Assembly (NCBI RefSeq): GCF_052116585.1 | Contig: NZ_JBQKKT010000035.1 | Location: 1-19,260 of the forward strand | Origin: Luteococcus sp052116585 | Lineage (GTDB): Bacteria > Actinomycetota > Actinomycetes > Propionibacteriales > Propionibacteriaceae | DNA length: 19,260 bases | Direction of reading: 5' to 3' | Part shown: piece by piece, positions 7,779-15,186 of the stretch | Layout of the letters: every line of letters starts with the position of its first letter | How positions within the stretch are numbered: the first letter of the stretch is position 1 | The notes under the pieces: generated by a model | Databases searched by the model: none | What the model was told of the DNA's origin: nothing | The model's input: only the letters and a program-made list of their open reading frames with translations | Program-made: the position numbers and the translations under genes

Positions 7779-8135
7779 ATGGGCGATGAGGAATCCCGCG
7801 TCGACAGAGCGGGAAAGGTGTCGGGCGGGTCCTTGATCTGGTTCGGCTTCAACGGGATCCTCGCAGCCGCCCTGCTCCTGTTTCCGACGCTCTTCTTCTG
7901 GATGGGCGTGACCACTGCTGTGGGGCGGGGCGACCCCACGTGGAATGACGGCGAGCAGACGTGGGCAACCGCGCTTGGGCTGGTCACGACCCTCATGGTC
8001 TGCGGCATCGTGTGGCTCCTCGTGTCCTGGACGGGCCGGTCCTGTGGCTGGCGACTCGGGGGCTGGAACCTCGCCCTGCTGGTGCTGCCGTCGCTGGTCC
8101 TTGAGGCAGCGCTGTCCGGGATGGTGTGGGCCTGA
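7779..8135 (+). CDS. Small integral membrane protein of unknown function
   Basis: I do not recognise this 118-residue protein. It has a short charged N-terminus (MGDEESRVDRAGK) and then three hydrophobic stretches, at about residues 18-48, 62-86 and 90-118. The first is long enough for one membrane helix with a re-entrant or broken part. It is rich in Trp and Gly and has no signal-peptide cleavage site. The ATG at 7779 is 6 nt behind a TATCGT -10, with no ribosome-binding site, suggesting a leaderless mRNA. It sits alone between the divergent GNAT gene and rpsO. A large inverted repeat follows it at 8183-8214. Codon use looks like the neighbours, so it is probably a real gene. Confidence 0.65.
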   Translation: MGDEESRVDRAGKVSGGSLIWFGFNGILAAALLLFPTLFFWMGVTTAVGRGDPTWNDGEQTWATALGLVTTLMVCGIVWLLVSWTGRSCGWRLGGWNLALLVLPSLVLEAALSGMVWA

Positions 8136-8182
8136 CCGCGAATGCTCCGGGGAGGCCATCCCTGGGGGCCGTGTGGCTCCAA

Positions 8183-8214
8183 GGATCCGCGTGGGTTGCA
8201 ACCCGAGCGGATCC
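8183..8214. terminator. 32-bp near-perfect inverted repeat, probable terminator
   Basis: GGATCCGC, a 2-base mismatch, GGGTT, a GC centre, AACCC, a 2-base mismatch, GCGGATCC: 13 of 15 positions pair. It lies 47 bp after the membrane-protein stop and ahead of the rpsO promoter region. A terminator without T-tract is the simplest reading. As a double-stranded palindrome it could also be an operator. AACCCGAGCG is repeated directly at 8200-8209 and 8219-8228. Confidence 0.5.
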
Positions 8215-8261
8215 CCGGAACCCGAGCGCGGCCCGATTGGCCGCCCGAGGGGCCCGGCTGT

Positions 8262-8267
8262 TATCGT
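8262..8267 (+). promoter_or_regulatory. Candidate rpsO promoter -10
   Basis: TATCGT fits TANNNT; TTGGCC at 8237-8242 could be a weak -35 (19-bp spacer). Transcription from here gives a leader of about 90 nt before rpsO, long enough for bS15 autoregulation, which is known in several bacteria. No specific bS15-binding structure was identified. Confidence 0.45.
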
Positions 8268-8364
8268 TGACCGTTGCCGTTTGATCGGCCGCGGCTTCCA
8301 AAGAGCTCCCACTGCACCGGCACGGGGGCGCCGCGCAACGGGAAACCGAGAGGAGAGCATCGTC

Positions 8365-8628
8365 ATGGACGCTGCCGAGAAGAAGAAGATCATCGAAGAG
8401 TACGCGATCGCTCCTGGCGACACCGGCTCTCCCGACGTGCAGATCGCGCTGCTCAGCAAGCGCATCTCCCACCTGACCGAGCACCTCAAGGAGCACAAGG
8501 GTGACCATCACAGCCGTCGCGGCCTGATGCTGATGGTCGGCCAGCGCCGCCGTCTGCTCAACTACGTGATGAAGCAGGACATCGAGCACTACCGTGAGCT
8601 CATCAAGCGTCTGGGCCTGCGTCGCTGA
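8365..8628 (+). CDS. rpsO: 30S ribosomal protein S15 (bS15)
   Basis: bS15 is a primary binding protein of the 16S rRNA central domain and forms an intersubunit bridge. The 87-residue helical protein has every hallmark: DTGSPDVQIALLSKRI, LTEHLKEHKGDHHSRRGL, and RRRLLNYV...YRELIKRLGLRR. ATG 8365 follows GAGAGGAGAG at about 8348-8357. A strong hairpin follows the gene and separates it from pnp. The rpsO-pnp order is highly conserved, and partial read-through to pnp is likely. In many bacteria the two are linked by RNase processing. Confidence 0.98.
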   Translation: MDAAEKKKIIEEYAIAPGDTGSPDVQIALLSKRISHLTEHLKEHKGDHHSRRGLMLMVGQRRRLLNYVMKQDIEHYRELIKRLGLRR

Positions 8629-8643
8629 TCGCAGACACCGTGT

Positions 8644-8676
8644 GAGGGGGAGTGGCCTTCGGGGCCGCTCCCTCTC
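8644..8676 (+). terminator. rpsO-pnp intergenic terminator/processing hairpin
   Basis: GAGGGGGAGTGGCC (8644-8657) pairs with 8663-8676 over 14 bp, including two G-T wobbles, around TTCGG. A CTTTT run follows at 8689-8693. It lies 15 bp after rpsO. It may end most rpsO transcripts or be a processing stem of a joint rpsO-pnp mRNA. Confidence 0.75.
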
Positions 8677-8708
8677 GTCGCATCCCGGCTTTTGTCAGAC
8701 TCCTTGGC

Positions 8709-8714
8709 TAGGCT
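8709..8714 (+). promoter_or_regulatory. Candidate pnp promoter -10
   Basis: TAGGCT fits the actinobacterial TANNNT pattern. Transcription would begin near 8720, directly before the structured leader. TTGTCA at 8692-8697 is too close for a standard -35. Confidence 0.45.
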
Positions 8715-8751
8715 GGGGCCGTACAACTGAACAGTTCGAGCAAGTATCCGC

Positions 8752-8928
8752 AGGACACCCAGACCGTCGATCATCGTCGTCTGGTCCTCGGTAGTGGTTC
8801 TCGGGTCAGCGCGTCCACGGCGACGCCGACGCCCCGCGAGCCTCGATCGAAGACCGGCAGGTGACCGGTTCGGCAGCACGAGGCTGCCGCTGGTGTGGGT
8901 GAGCCCGCACGTGTGGATGGATCCACAC
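8752..8928 (+). ncRNA. Structured pnp 5' leader (Actino-pnp-like cis-regulatory RNA)
   Basis: Several hairpins are visible in the untranslated region before pnp. AGGA plus CCAGAC (8752-8764) pairs with GTCTGG plus TCCT (8779-8788), with an inner CGA/TCG. CGGCAG pairs with CTGCCG (8871-8889). GTGTGGG pairs with CCCGCAC (8893-8910, one wobble). GTGTGGAT pairs with ATCCACAC (8911-8928). The last ends 7 nt before the AAAGGAG Shine-Dalgarno sequence. GGTGTGG 8892-8898 could instead pair with CCACACC 8923-8929, giving two exclusive folds. A conserved RNA called Actino-pnp is known in front of actinobacterial pnp genes, and this fits its location. Identity with that family is inferred, not computed. 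Confidence 0.6.
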
Positions 8929-8947
8929 CCAACAGAAAGGAGTCCCC

Positions 8948-11158
8948 GTGGAGGGACCCGACGTGAAGTTCGCCGAAGCCATCATCGACAACGGCAAGTA
9001 CGGCAAGCACATCGTTCGTTTCGAGGCCGGTCTCCTGGCCCAGCAGGCCGATGGCGCAGCCGCCGTCTACCTGAACGGTGACACCATGCTCCTGAGCGCC
9101 ACCACGGCGCAGAAGACCCCGCGCGACTCGATCGACTTCTTCCCGCTGACGGTGGACGTCGAGGAGCGCATGTACGCCGCTGGCCGCATCCCGGGCAGCT
9201 TCTTCCGCCGCGAGGGTCGGCCCAGTGAGGGCGCCATCCTGGCTGCTCGCCTGACCGACCGCCCGCTGCGTCCGTCCTTCGTCAAGGGCCTGCGCAATGA
9301 GGTACAGGTCGTCGTCACGGTGATGGCGCTGAATCCCGAGGTCTACTACGACGTCCTGACCATCAACGCCGCCTCCATGTCCACCCAGATCGCAGGCCTG
9401 CCCTTCAGCGGCCCGATCGGTGGCGTGCGCGTGGCCCTGATCGACGACCAGTGGGTCTGCTTCCCGACGGTGGAGCAGATGAAGGACGCCACCTTCGGCA
9501 TGGCCGTGGCCGGCCGGGTGCTCCCCGACGGCGACGTCGCCATCATGATGGTGGAGGCTGGCGGTACCGAGGCCACGTGGGAGCTCGTGCGCTCCGGCAA
9601 GACCGCACCGACCGAAGAGGTCGTCGCCCAGGGCCTGGACGCTGCCAAGCCCTTCATCAAGGCGCTGTGCGATGCCCAGATGGAGCTCGCCACCCAGCTG
9701 CCGAAGGAGACCTACGACTTCCCGGTCTTCGCCGAGTACACCGATGAGGCCTGGGAGGCCGTGCAGTCCGTCAAGGACGAGCTCGCCCAGGCGATGACCA
9801 TTGCCGGCAAGCAGGAGCGCGACGACGCCACCCACGCCCTGCGCCAGAAGGTGACCGAGGCCAACGAGCAGCTCGAGCCCACCGACGTCTCGGCCGCCTT
9901 CAAGGCCCTGACCAAGAAGATCGTGCGTCACCGCACCCTGACCGAGCAGGTCCGCATCGACGGACGTGGCGTGCGGGACATCCGCACCCTCTCGGCCGAG
10001 GTCGGCGTCATCCCGCGCGTGCACGGCTCGGCGCTCTTCCAGCGTGGCGAGACGCAGATCCTGGGCGTCAGCACCCTGAACATGCTCGACATGGAGCAGA
10101 AGCTGGACACGCTGAACCCCGAGACCACCAAGCGCTACATGCACAACTACAACTTCCCGCCCTACTCGACCGGTGAGACCGGCCGCGTGGGTTCGCCGAA
10201 GCGTCGCGAGATCGGCCACGGCGCGCTCGCCGAGCGCGCCCTGGTGCCGGTCATCCCGCCGCGCGAGGAGTTCCCCTACGCCATCCGTCAGGTCTCCGAG
10301 GCCCTGGGCTCCAACGGCTCCACCTCGATGGGTTCGGTCTGTGCGTCGACCATGTCGCTGCTGAACGCCGGTGTGCCCCTGAAGGCCCCCGTCGCCGGTA
10401 TCGCGATGGGCCTGATGAGCGAGGAGATCGACGGCGAGACCAAGTACGTCGCGCTGACCGACATCCTGGGCGCCGAGGACGCGCTGGGTGACATGGACTT
10501 CAAGGTCACCGGCACCAGCGAGTTCGTCACCGCCCTGCAGCTGGACACCAAGCTCAACGGCATTCCCGCCGATGTGCTGGCCGGTGCCCTCCTGCAGGCT
10601 CGTGAGGCCCGCCACACCCTGCTCGAGGTCATGGGTGAGGCCATCGATGCCCCCGATGAGATGAACGAGTACGCGCCGCGGATCATCACGGTGAATATCC
10701 CGGTCGACAAGATCGGCGAGGTCATCGGCCCCAAGGGCAAGATGATCCACCAGATCCAGGACGAGACGGGTGCGAACATCTCGATCGAGGACGATGGCAC
10801 GATCTACATCGGCGCGGACAACGGCACCTCGGCCGAGGCCGCTCGCAGCATGATCAACGGCATCGCCAACCCGACCATGCCGGAGAAGGGCGAGCGCTAC
10901 CTGGGCACCATCGTCAAGCTGACGGCCTTCGGCGCCTTCGTCTCGCTGCTCCCCGGCAAGGACGGCCTGCTGCACATCAGCAAGCTGAAGCCGCTGAACA
11001 ACAACCAGCGCGTCGAGTCCGTCGAGGACGTGCTGAGCGTTGGCCAGAAGCTGCAGGTGGAGATCAACGAGGTTGACGAGCGCGGCAAGCTCTCGCTGAT
11101 TCCCGTCGTGGAGGAGAAGGCCGAGGCCGCCTCCGAGGACGCTCCCGAGTCGGAGTGA
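8948..11158 (+). CDS. pnp: Polyribonucleotide nucleotidyltransferase (PNPase)
   Basis: PNPase degrades RNA 3' to 5' by phosphorolysis and can add tails. In actinobacteria it is an essential central RNase (also called GpsI). The 736-residue protein follows the family order: first RNase PH domain (about 10-230, with GRIPGSFFRREGRPSE), an alpha-helical linker, second RNase PH domain (about 325-560, with LFQRGETQILGVSTL and ILGAEDALGDMDFKVTGT), a KH domain with GPKG at residues 594-597, and an S1 domain from about 650. A short acidic tail ends it. The GTG at 8948 follows AAAGGAG (8936-8942) at 5-nt spacing, which settles the start. It lies downstream of rpsO and has its own long leader, implying autoregulation or RNase-dependent control. 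Confidence 0.98.
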   Translation: MEGPDVKFAEAIIDNGKYGKHIVRFEAGLLAQQADGAAAVYLNGDTMLLSATTAQKTPRDSIDFFPLTVDVEERMYAAGRIPGSFFRREGRPSEGAILAARLTDRPLRPSFVKGLRNEVQVVVTVMALNPEVYYDVLTINAASMSTQIAGLPFSGPIGGVRVALIDDQWVCFPTVEQMKDATFGMAVAGRVLPDGDVAIMMVEAGGTEATWELVRSGKTAPTEEVVAQGLDAAKPFIKALCDAQMELATQLPKETYDFPVFAEYTDEAWEAVQSVKDELAQAMTIAGKQERDDATHALRQKVTEANEQLEPTDVSAAFKALTKKIVRHRTLTEQVRIDGRGVRDIRTLSAEVGVIPRVHGSALFQRGETQILGVSTLNMLDMEQKLDTLNPETTKRYMHNYNFPPYSTGETGRVGSPKRREIGHGALAERALVPVIPPREEFPYAIRQVSEALGSNGSTSMGSVCASTMSLLNAGVPLKAPVAGIAMGLMSEEIDGETKYVALTDILGAEDALGDMDFKVTGTSEFVTALQLDTKLNGIPADVLAGALLQAREARHTLLEVMGEAIDAPDEMNEYAPRIITVNIPVDKIGEVIGPKGKMIHQIQDETGANISIEDDGTIYIGADNGTSAEAARSMINGIANPTMPEKGERYLGTIVKLTAFGAFVSLLPGKDGLLHISKLKPLNNNQRVESVEDVLSVGQKLQVEINEVDERGKLSLIPVVEEKAEAASEDAPESE

Positions 11159-11180
11159 TCCTGCCCGCCCACTGAGGCAC

Positions 11181-11220
11181 AATCGCGGCTGCGCCACCTC
11201 CCGGTGGCGTGGCCGCGATT
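11181..11220 (+). terminator. Strong terminator hairpin after pnp
   Basis: AATCGCGGC-TG-CGCCACC (11181-11198) pairs with GGTGGCG-TG-GCCGCGATT (11203-11220), an 18-bp stem with two wobble pairs and a TCCC loop. It begins 22 bp after the pnp stop. A short CTCATT tail follows instead of a T-run. Confidence 0.85.
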
Positions 11221-11331
11221 CTCATTGCGCACCCAACGCCGGGCCGCAGAGCCTTCGTCACCACCTTCGACCGCGCCCATCACCGCACCGTCTTCACGGG
11301 CACCCGATGAGGCCGGTCACGTCAGGAATCC

Positions 11332-12594
11332 ATGAACACCATCCGTCGCAGCACCCTGCCCCACGGGCTCCGGATCGTCTCGGAGCATGTCGAGGGGGCG
11401 CGGGCCTTCAATGTCGGCATCTTCGTCGGCGTCGGATCCCGCGACGAACTGCCCGGCGAACACGGAGCCAGCCACTTCTTGGAGCACGTGCTCTTCAAGG
11501 GCACGCCGAGCCGTACCGCGGAACAGATCTCCGCCGAGGTGGAGCGGTTCGGCGGCGACCTCAACGCGTACACCACCCGCGAGTACACCTGCTTCCACGC
11601 TCGCGTACTGACCGAGCAGGCGGCCGCAGCACTCGACGTGCTCACCGACATGCTTTCCCGCTCGCTGGTGAGGGCGAGTGACCTGGGCACCGAGCGCGAG
11701 GTGATCCTTGACGAGATCGCCATGCACGACGACGACCCCTCCGAGGTGGCGGTCGAGGGTGCCATTGCCGCGCTCTTCGACGGCACCCGGCTGGCACCGC
11801 AGGTGATCGGCTCGGCCACCTCGATCCGTCGGATGAGTACCGCACGCGTGCGTGACTACTGGCGACGCAGTTACACCAGCGACCGGATCGTGGTGGCCGT
11901 GGTTGGCGAGGTGGACCATGACGGGCTCTGCGCCACGCTCGCGGATTTCGACGCCGAGCTGGCGGGCGCCTCTGAACCCGCCCGTGAGAAGGCCGTCCCC
12001 GCACCGCGACACCCTGTGCGCGTGCGCACCAACGACCTGTCACAGACCTCCGTGGTGCTTGGATTCCAGACCTTTGGGGCGCTCGATCCTCGTCGCGAGG
12101 CACTCGCGCTGCTCGCGGTAGCGCTGGGTGGCGGCATGAGTTCTCGGCTCTTCCTCGAGGTGCGGGAGCGTCGGGCGCTGGCCTACAGCATCGACTGCAG
12201 CGAGGCGGCCTGGAGCGACACCGGACTGATGACCATCGACTGGCAGGCGCTGCCGGAACGTACCGCAGAGATCATGGACGTCGTCGCAGGGATCGTGAAG
12301 GACGTCCGTCGTGACGGCATCACCGCTGACGAGCTGGAGGCCGCCAAAGGGCAGCTCGTGGGCCAGAGCATCCTGCACTACGAGAACCCGTCGTCGAGGA
12401 TGAGTCGGCTGGGTGGCGCGGAGCTGGCGGGGGAGACCCGCACCCTCGACGAGATGCTGGACGCCTTCCGTGCCGTCGGACTGGACGAGGTGAACGAGCT
12501 GGCCCGTCAGATACTGACCCAGACGCCCGTGATCAGCATGGCCGGTGCACCCGCTCCACGGGGCGCGGCGCGGAGGCTTCGCGAGCGCTGGTGA
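11332..12594 (+). CDS. M16 family zinc metallopeptidase
   Basis: This 420-residue protein belongs to the insulinase/mitochondrial-processing-peptidase-like family (M16B, single-unit form that works as a dimer). The inverted zinc motif HxxEH is seen as HFLEH with His48, Glu51 and His52. The third ligand is a glutamate in the EREVILDEI segment around residues 121-128. The N-terminal active domain (about 1-210) is followed by a second, inactive M16C domain with FLEVRERRALAYSID (Arg/Tyr substrate-binding loop). No signal peptide is visible, so it is probably cytoplasmic. The ortholog in Mycobacterium is also directly downstream of gpsI/pnp, supporting the assignment. ATG 11332 has only a weak AGGA in front. 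Substrates are not known from sequence. Confidence 0.92.
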   Translation: MNTIRRSTLPHGLRIVSEHVEGARAFNVGIFVGVGSRDELPGEHGASHFLEHVLFKGTPSRTAEQISAEVERFGGDLNAYTTREYTCFHARVLTEQAAAALDVLTDMLSRSLVRASDLGTEREVILDEIAMHDDDPSEVAVEGAIAALFDGTRLAPQVIGSATSIRRMSTARVRDYWRRSYTSDRIVVAVVGEVDHDGLCATLADFDAELAGASEPAREKAVPAPRHPVRVRTNDLSQTSVVLGFQTFGALDPRREALALLAVALGGGMSSRLFLEVRERRALAYSIDCSEAAWSDTGLMTIDWQALPERTAEIMDVVAGIVKDVRRDGITADELEAAKGQLVGQSILHYENPSSRMSRLGGAELAGETRTLDEMLDAFRAVGLDEVNELARQILTQTPVISMAGAPAPRGAARRLRERW

Positions 12595-12609
12595 CCCCTC
12601 AGTGACGAG

Positions 12610-12657
12610 CCCGGGATCCGGGTCAGGGGCGGCGGGCCGGTCGATCCGGGATCGCCG
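12610..12657. terminator. Pair of short hairpins after the peptidase gene
   Basis: CCCGG-GAT-CCGGG (12610-12622) and CGG-T-CGATCC-G-GGATCG-CCG (12638-12657) lie 15-60 bp after the peptidase stop. Each is a GC stem without T-tract. They probably end the peptidase transcript, though very small loops (3 and 1 nt as DNA palindromes) also permit a DNA-binding role. Confidence 0.45.
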
Positions 12658-12744
12658 TGACAGAAGCTGGTCCTCATCATCACGCTCGGGTGCGGGGTCT
12701 GGTAGGCACAGGAACCCATCACCGCGCCGGCGCGTCTGGCAACC

Positions 12745-12756
12745 TACCGGCCGGTA
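12745..12756. promoter_or_regulatory. Perfect 12-bp palindrome, possible operator
   Basis: TACCGGCCGGTA is a perfect palindrome located about 40 bp upstream of the TAGTCT -10 of the ABC transporter operon. The size and position suit a dimeric repressor or activator such as a TetR-type regulator, but none is encoded nearby. Confidence 0.4.
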
Positions 12757-12796
12757 TCACCCGCTGACATGGGCGATGAATTTGGTCGACGCGGTC

Positions 12797-12802
12797 TAGT
12801 CT
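12797..12802 (+). promoter_or_regulatory. Candidate -10 of the ABC transporter operon
   Basis: TAGTCT fits TANNNT and lies 37 bp before the AGG codon at which the signal-peptide reading frame probably should start. Its TAG also forms the in-frame stop that bounds that frame on the left. No good -35 is seen. Confidence 0.45.
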
Positions 12803-12838
12803 CACTCCGCGCACAGCAATCCACCCACCTTCGCGAAC

Positions 12839-14278
12839 AGGCTCTCGCGCTTCGCCGCCCTCCTGACGGCCCTGTTCGCACTGCTCACGAGTCCCTTCCT
12901 GACCCGAGCGGCACATGCTGACCAGCTGGTCCAGCCCGCCGAGGTCCCGAAGACCCTGAGGGTGGGCACCGAAGGTGTCTACCCACCCTTCAGCTACCAC
13001 GAGGGGAACAAGCTGACGGGTTACGACGTCGAGTACTTCGACGCAGTGGCTCGCCGCCTGGGCGTGGAGGTGACCTATGTGGAAACCCCATGGGATTCGA
13101 TCTTCGCCGCGCTGGACTCGGGCCGGATCGATCTGGTCGCCAACCAGGTCACGAAGAACCCGGAGCGCAGCGCACGATACGAACTCTCGACGCCCTATGT
13201 GACGACTCGTGGCGTGGTGGTCGTGCGGGACGACGACACGTCGGTGAACGCGCTGGACGACCTCAAGGGCAAGAGCTCAGCCCAGAACATCACCTCGAGC
13301 TGGGCCAAGGTGGCGTCGCGAGCCGGTGCGGAGGTCGTCGGCGTCGAATCGATGGACAAGGCAGCAGACCTCGTGACCCAGGGGCGAGTGGATGCCTTGG
13401 TGAACGACGAGCTGGCAGTGCGCAACTTCCTGTCCACCCACCCCGATTCGGGCCTGCGGATCGCGGTGACGACTGATGACGAGTCGCAGAGCGTCTTCGC
13501 GGCAAAGAAGGGCTCGGGCATCATGCCCGAGGTCGACCGAACGATCGCGGAGATGGAGGCAGACGGGACGGCCCAGCGGATCTACGACACCTACTTCGGG
13601 GTCGAGGCCCAGGCACCGTCCACCTGGACGGTGATCAAGCAGAACATCGGCCCCATGGTCAGCTCGGTGCTCACCGCCACCCTTCCGTTGACCGCCATCA
13701 GCTTCGTGCTTGGTCTGGCCCTGGCACTGGTGCTCGCGTTGGCGCGACTGTCCACCAACCGACTCCTCGAGTGGCCAGCGGCCATCTTCGTGTCCGTCTT
13801 TCGTGGCACCCCGCTGCTCGTGCAGCTGTTCATCGTCTTCTTCGGTCTGCCTCAGCTCGGTGTTCGTCTGGGGCCATGGCCATCCGCGGTGCTGGCATTC
13901 AGCCTGAACGTGGCCGCCTATGCTGCCGAAATCATCCGTTCGGCCATCCTGTCAGTGCCCAAGGGGCAGTGGGAAGCTGCCTCGACGATCGGCATGAACC
14001 GCGCGTTGGCGCTGCGGAGGGTGATCCTGCCGCAGGCGGCCCGGGTGGCAGTCCCACCGCTCTCGAACACCTTGATCTCCCTCGTCAAGGACACGTCGCT
14101 GGCCTCCGGCATCCTCGTCACCGAGATGTTCCGGCGCGCCCAGATCGCGGCGGCCCCCAGCGGGGCCTTCCTTGAGCTGTACGGCGTGGCGGCCGCCATC
14201 TACTGGATCATCTGCTTCGTCCTGGGTGTGGTGCAGACCCGCCTGGAGACCCGACTGGGAAGGTTCGTGGCCCAATGA
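12839..14278 (+). CDS. Polar amino-acid ABC transporter, substrate-binding/permease fusion
   Basis: This is one polypeptide with an extracellular amino-acid-binding domain (SBP_bac_3 type) followed by the HisM/GlnP-type permease. The binding domain runs LRVGTEGVYPPFSY, then GYDVEYFDAVARRLGVEV, DSIFAALDSGRIDLVANQ and the later YDTYFG. The permease has about five helices from TVIKQNIGP on and an EAA loop, EAASTIGMNRALALRRVILP, that contacts the ATPase. Before the binding domain the frame encodes a signal peptide, FAALLTALFALLTSPFLTRAAHA, with a likely AHA/D cut. No ATG, GTG or TTG precedes it in frame back to the stop at 12797. The first canonical start, GTG 12962, lies inside the first beta strand. 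I therefore place the start at AGG 12839 as a probable altered ATG. The stop overlaps the ATPase start. Confidence 0.8.
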   Translation, partial: RLSRFAALLTALFALLTSPFLTRAAHADQLVQPAEVPKTLRVGTEGVYPPFSYHEGNKLTGYDVEYFDAVARRLGVEVTYVETPWDSIFAALDSGRIDLVANQVTKNPERSARYELSTPYVTTRGVVVVRDDDTSVNALDDLKGKSSAQNITSSWAKVASRAGAEVVGVESMDKAADLVTQGRVDALVNDELAVRNFLSTHPDSGLRIAVTTDDESQSVFAAKKGSGIMPEVDRTIAEMEADGTAQRIYDTYFGVEAQAPSTWTVIKQNIGPMVSSVLTATLPLTAISFVLGLALALVLALARLSTNRLLEWPAAIFVSVFRGTPLLVQLFIVFFGLPQLGVRLGPWPSAVLAFSLNVAAYAAEIIRSAILSVPKGQWEAASTIGMNRALALRRVILPQAARVAVPPLSNTLISLVKDTSLASGILVTEMFRRAQIAAAPSGAFLELYGVAAAIYWIICFVLGVVQTRLETRLGRFVAQ

Positions 14279-15096
14279 CCGAGGTTGCCAAGACCCACGC
14301 TGGTGACGAGCGGCCGCTGGCCGAGCTGCGGGGCATCCGCAAGTCCTTCGGGACGCTCGAAGTGCTCAAGGGCATCGACTTCGACATCCCGGCTGGGCGC
14401 GTCACCGCGCTGATCGGACCGTCCGGTTCGGGCAAGACCACCGTTCTGCGGTCGCTGAATGCCCTCGATCTCCCAGATGCGGGAACCGTGCGCATCGATG
14501 AGACGACGGTGGACTTCGCCACCCTCCGCCGCGGGCGCCACGGACATGCCGTGGGGGACTCGTCGAGGCAGGTGGCTCGACTGCGCTCGCACAGCGGGAT
14601 GGTCTTCCAACAGCACAACCTGTTCGGACACCGCACCGTGTTGGAGAACATCACTGAGGGGCCAGTGCTGGTGCAAGGGATCGGCCGGAGCGAGGCGGAA
14701 GCCACCGGCCGTGATCTGTTGGCCAAGGTGGGACTGGCTGACCAGGCGGACAAGTACCCGCACCAGCTCTCGGGTGGGCAGCAGCAGAGAGTGGGGATTG
14801 CCCGCGCCCTGGCGCTGCGGCCCTCCCTGCTCCTCTTCGACGAGCCGACCAGCGCCCTCGATCCGGAACTGGTGGGCGAGGTGCTCGGGGTGATGCGTCA
14901 ACTGGCCGATGAGGGGCGCACGATGCTGGTGGTCACTCATGAGATGCTGTTCGCGCGCGACGTGGCGGACCAGGTGCTGTTCATGGATGGCGGGGTGGTG
15001 GTGGAGTCCGGCCGCCCCGCGGACGTCATCGATCATCCACAGCAGGCCCGGACCCAGACCTTCCTGAGGCGGGTGCTGGACCCTCTGCACGGCTGA
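14275..15096 (+). CDS. Polar amino-acid ABC transporter ATP-binding protein
   Basis: This 273-residue ATPase powers the importer encoded just upstream. Walker A is GPSGSGKTT (residues 48-56), the Q-loop is MVFQQHNLFGHRTVLENI, the signature is LSGGQQQR (165-172), and Walker B is LLLFDEPTSALDPE with Glu190. The switch histidine is His222. This matches the GlnQ/HisP family. Between Walker A and the Q-loop there is a somewhat longer polar stretch (about residues 78-103) than in typical GlnQ. ATG 14275 overlaps the fusion gene stop by four bases (ATGA), so both are made together. The substrate could be a polar or basic amino acid. The Pls-family synthetase 90 bp downstream makes lysine or a similar diamino acid attractive, but this is inference. 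Confidence 0.95.
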   Translation: MTEVAKTHAGDERPLAELRGIRKSFGTLEVLKGIDFDIPAGRVTALIGPSGSGKTTVLRSLNALDLPDAGTVRIDETTVDFATLRRGRHGHAVGDSSRQVARLRSHSGMVFQQHNLFGHRTVLENITEGPVLVQGIGRSEAEATGRDLLAKVGLADQADKYPHQLSGGQQQRVGIARALALRPSLLLFDEPTSALDPELVGEVLGVMRQLADEGRTMLVVTHEMLFARDVADQVLFMDGGVVVESGRPADVIDHPQQARTQTFLRRVLDPLHG

Positions 15097-15186
15097 CGGA
15101 CGCCTCCACTGCGCGCTGCCACACGGTGCCATCCGCGCGGTGGTCATCTCGTCCGCTGGCATGTCGTCGGGCTTTGTTCACCTGAG

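Noticed and set aside
8692..8714. TTGTCA and TAGGCT as a complete -35/-10 pair for pnp
   Set aside because: The spacer is only 11 bp, too short for a normal sigma-70-type promoter; only the -10 is kept as a candidate.
8771..11197. An 808-codon open frame on the minus strand opposite pnp
   Set aside because: It is a shadow of the pnp codons in high-GC DNA: the translation is low-complexity (many Leu, Gly, Asp, His), matches no family, and the plus strand encodes an unmistakable PNPase.
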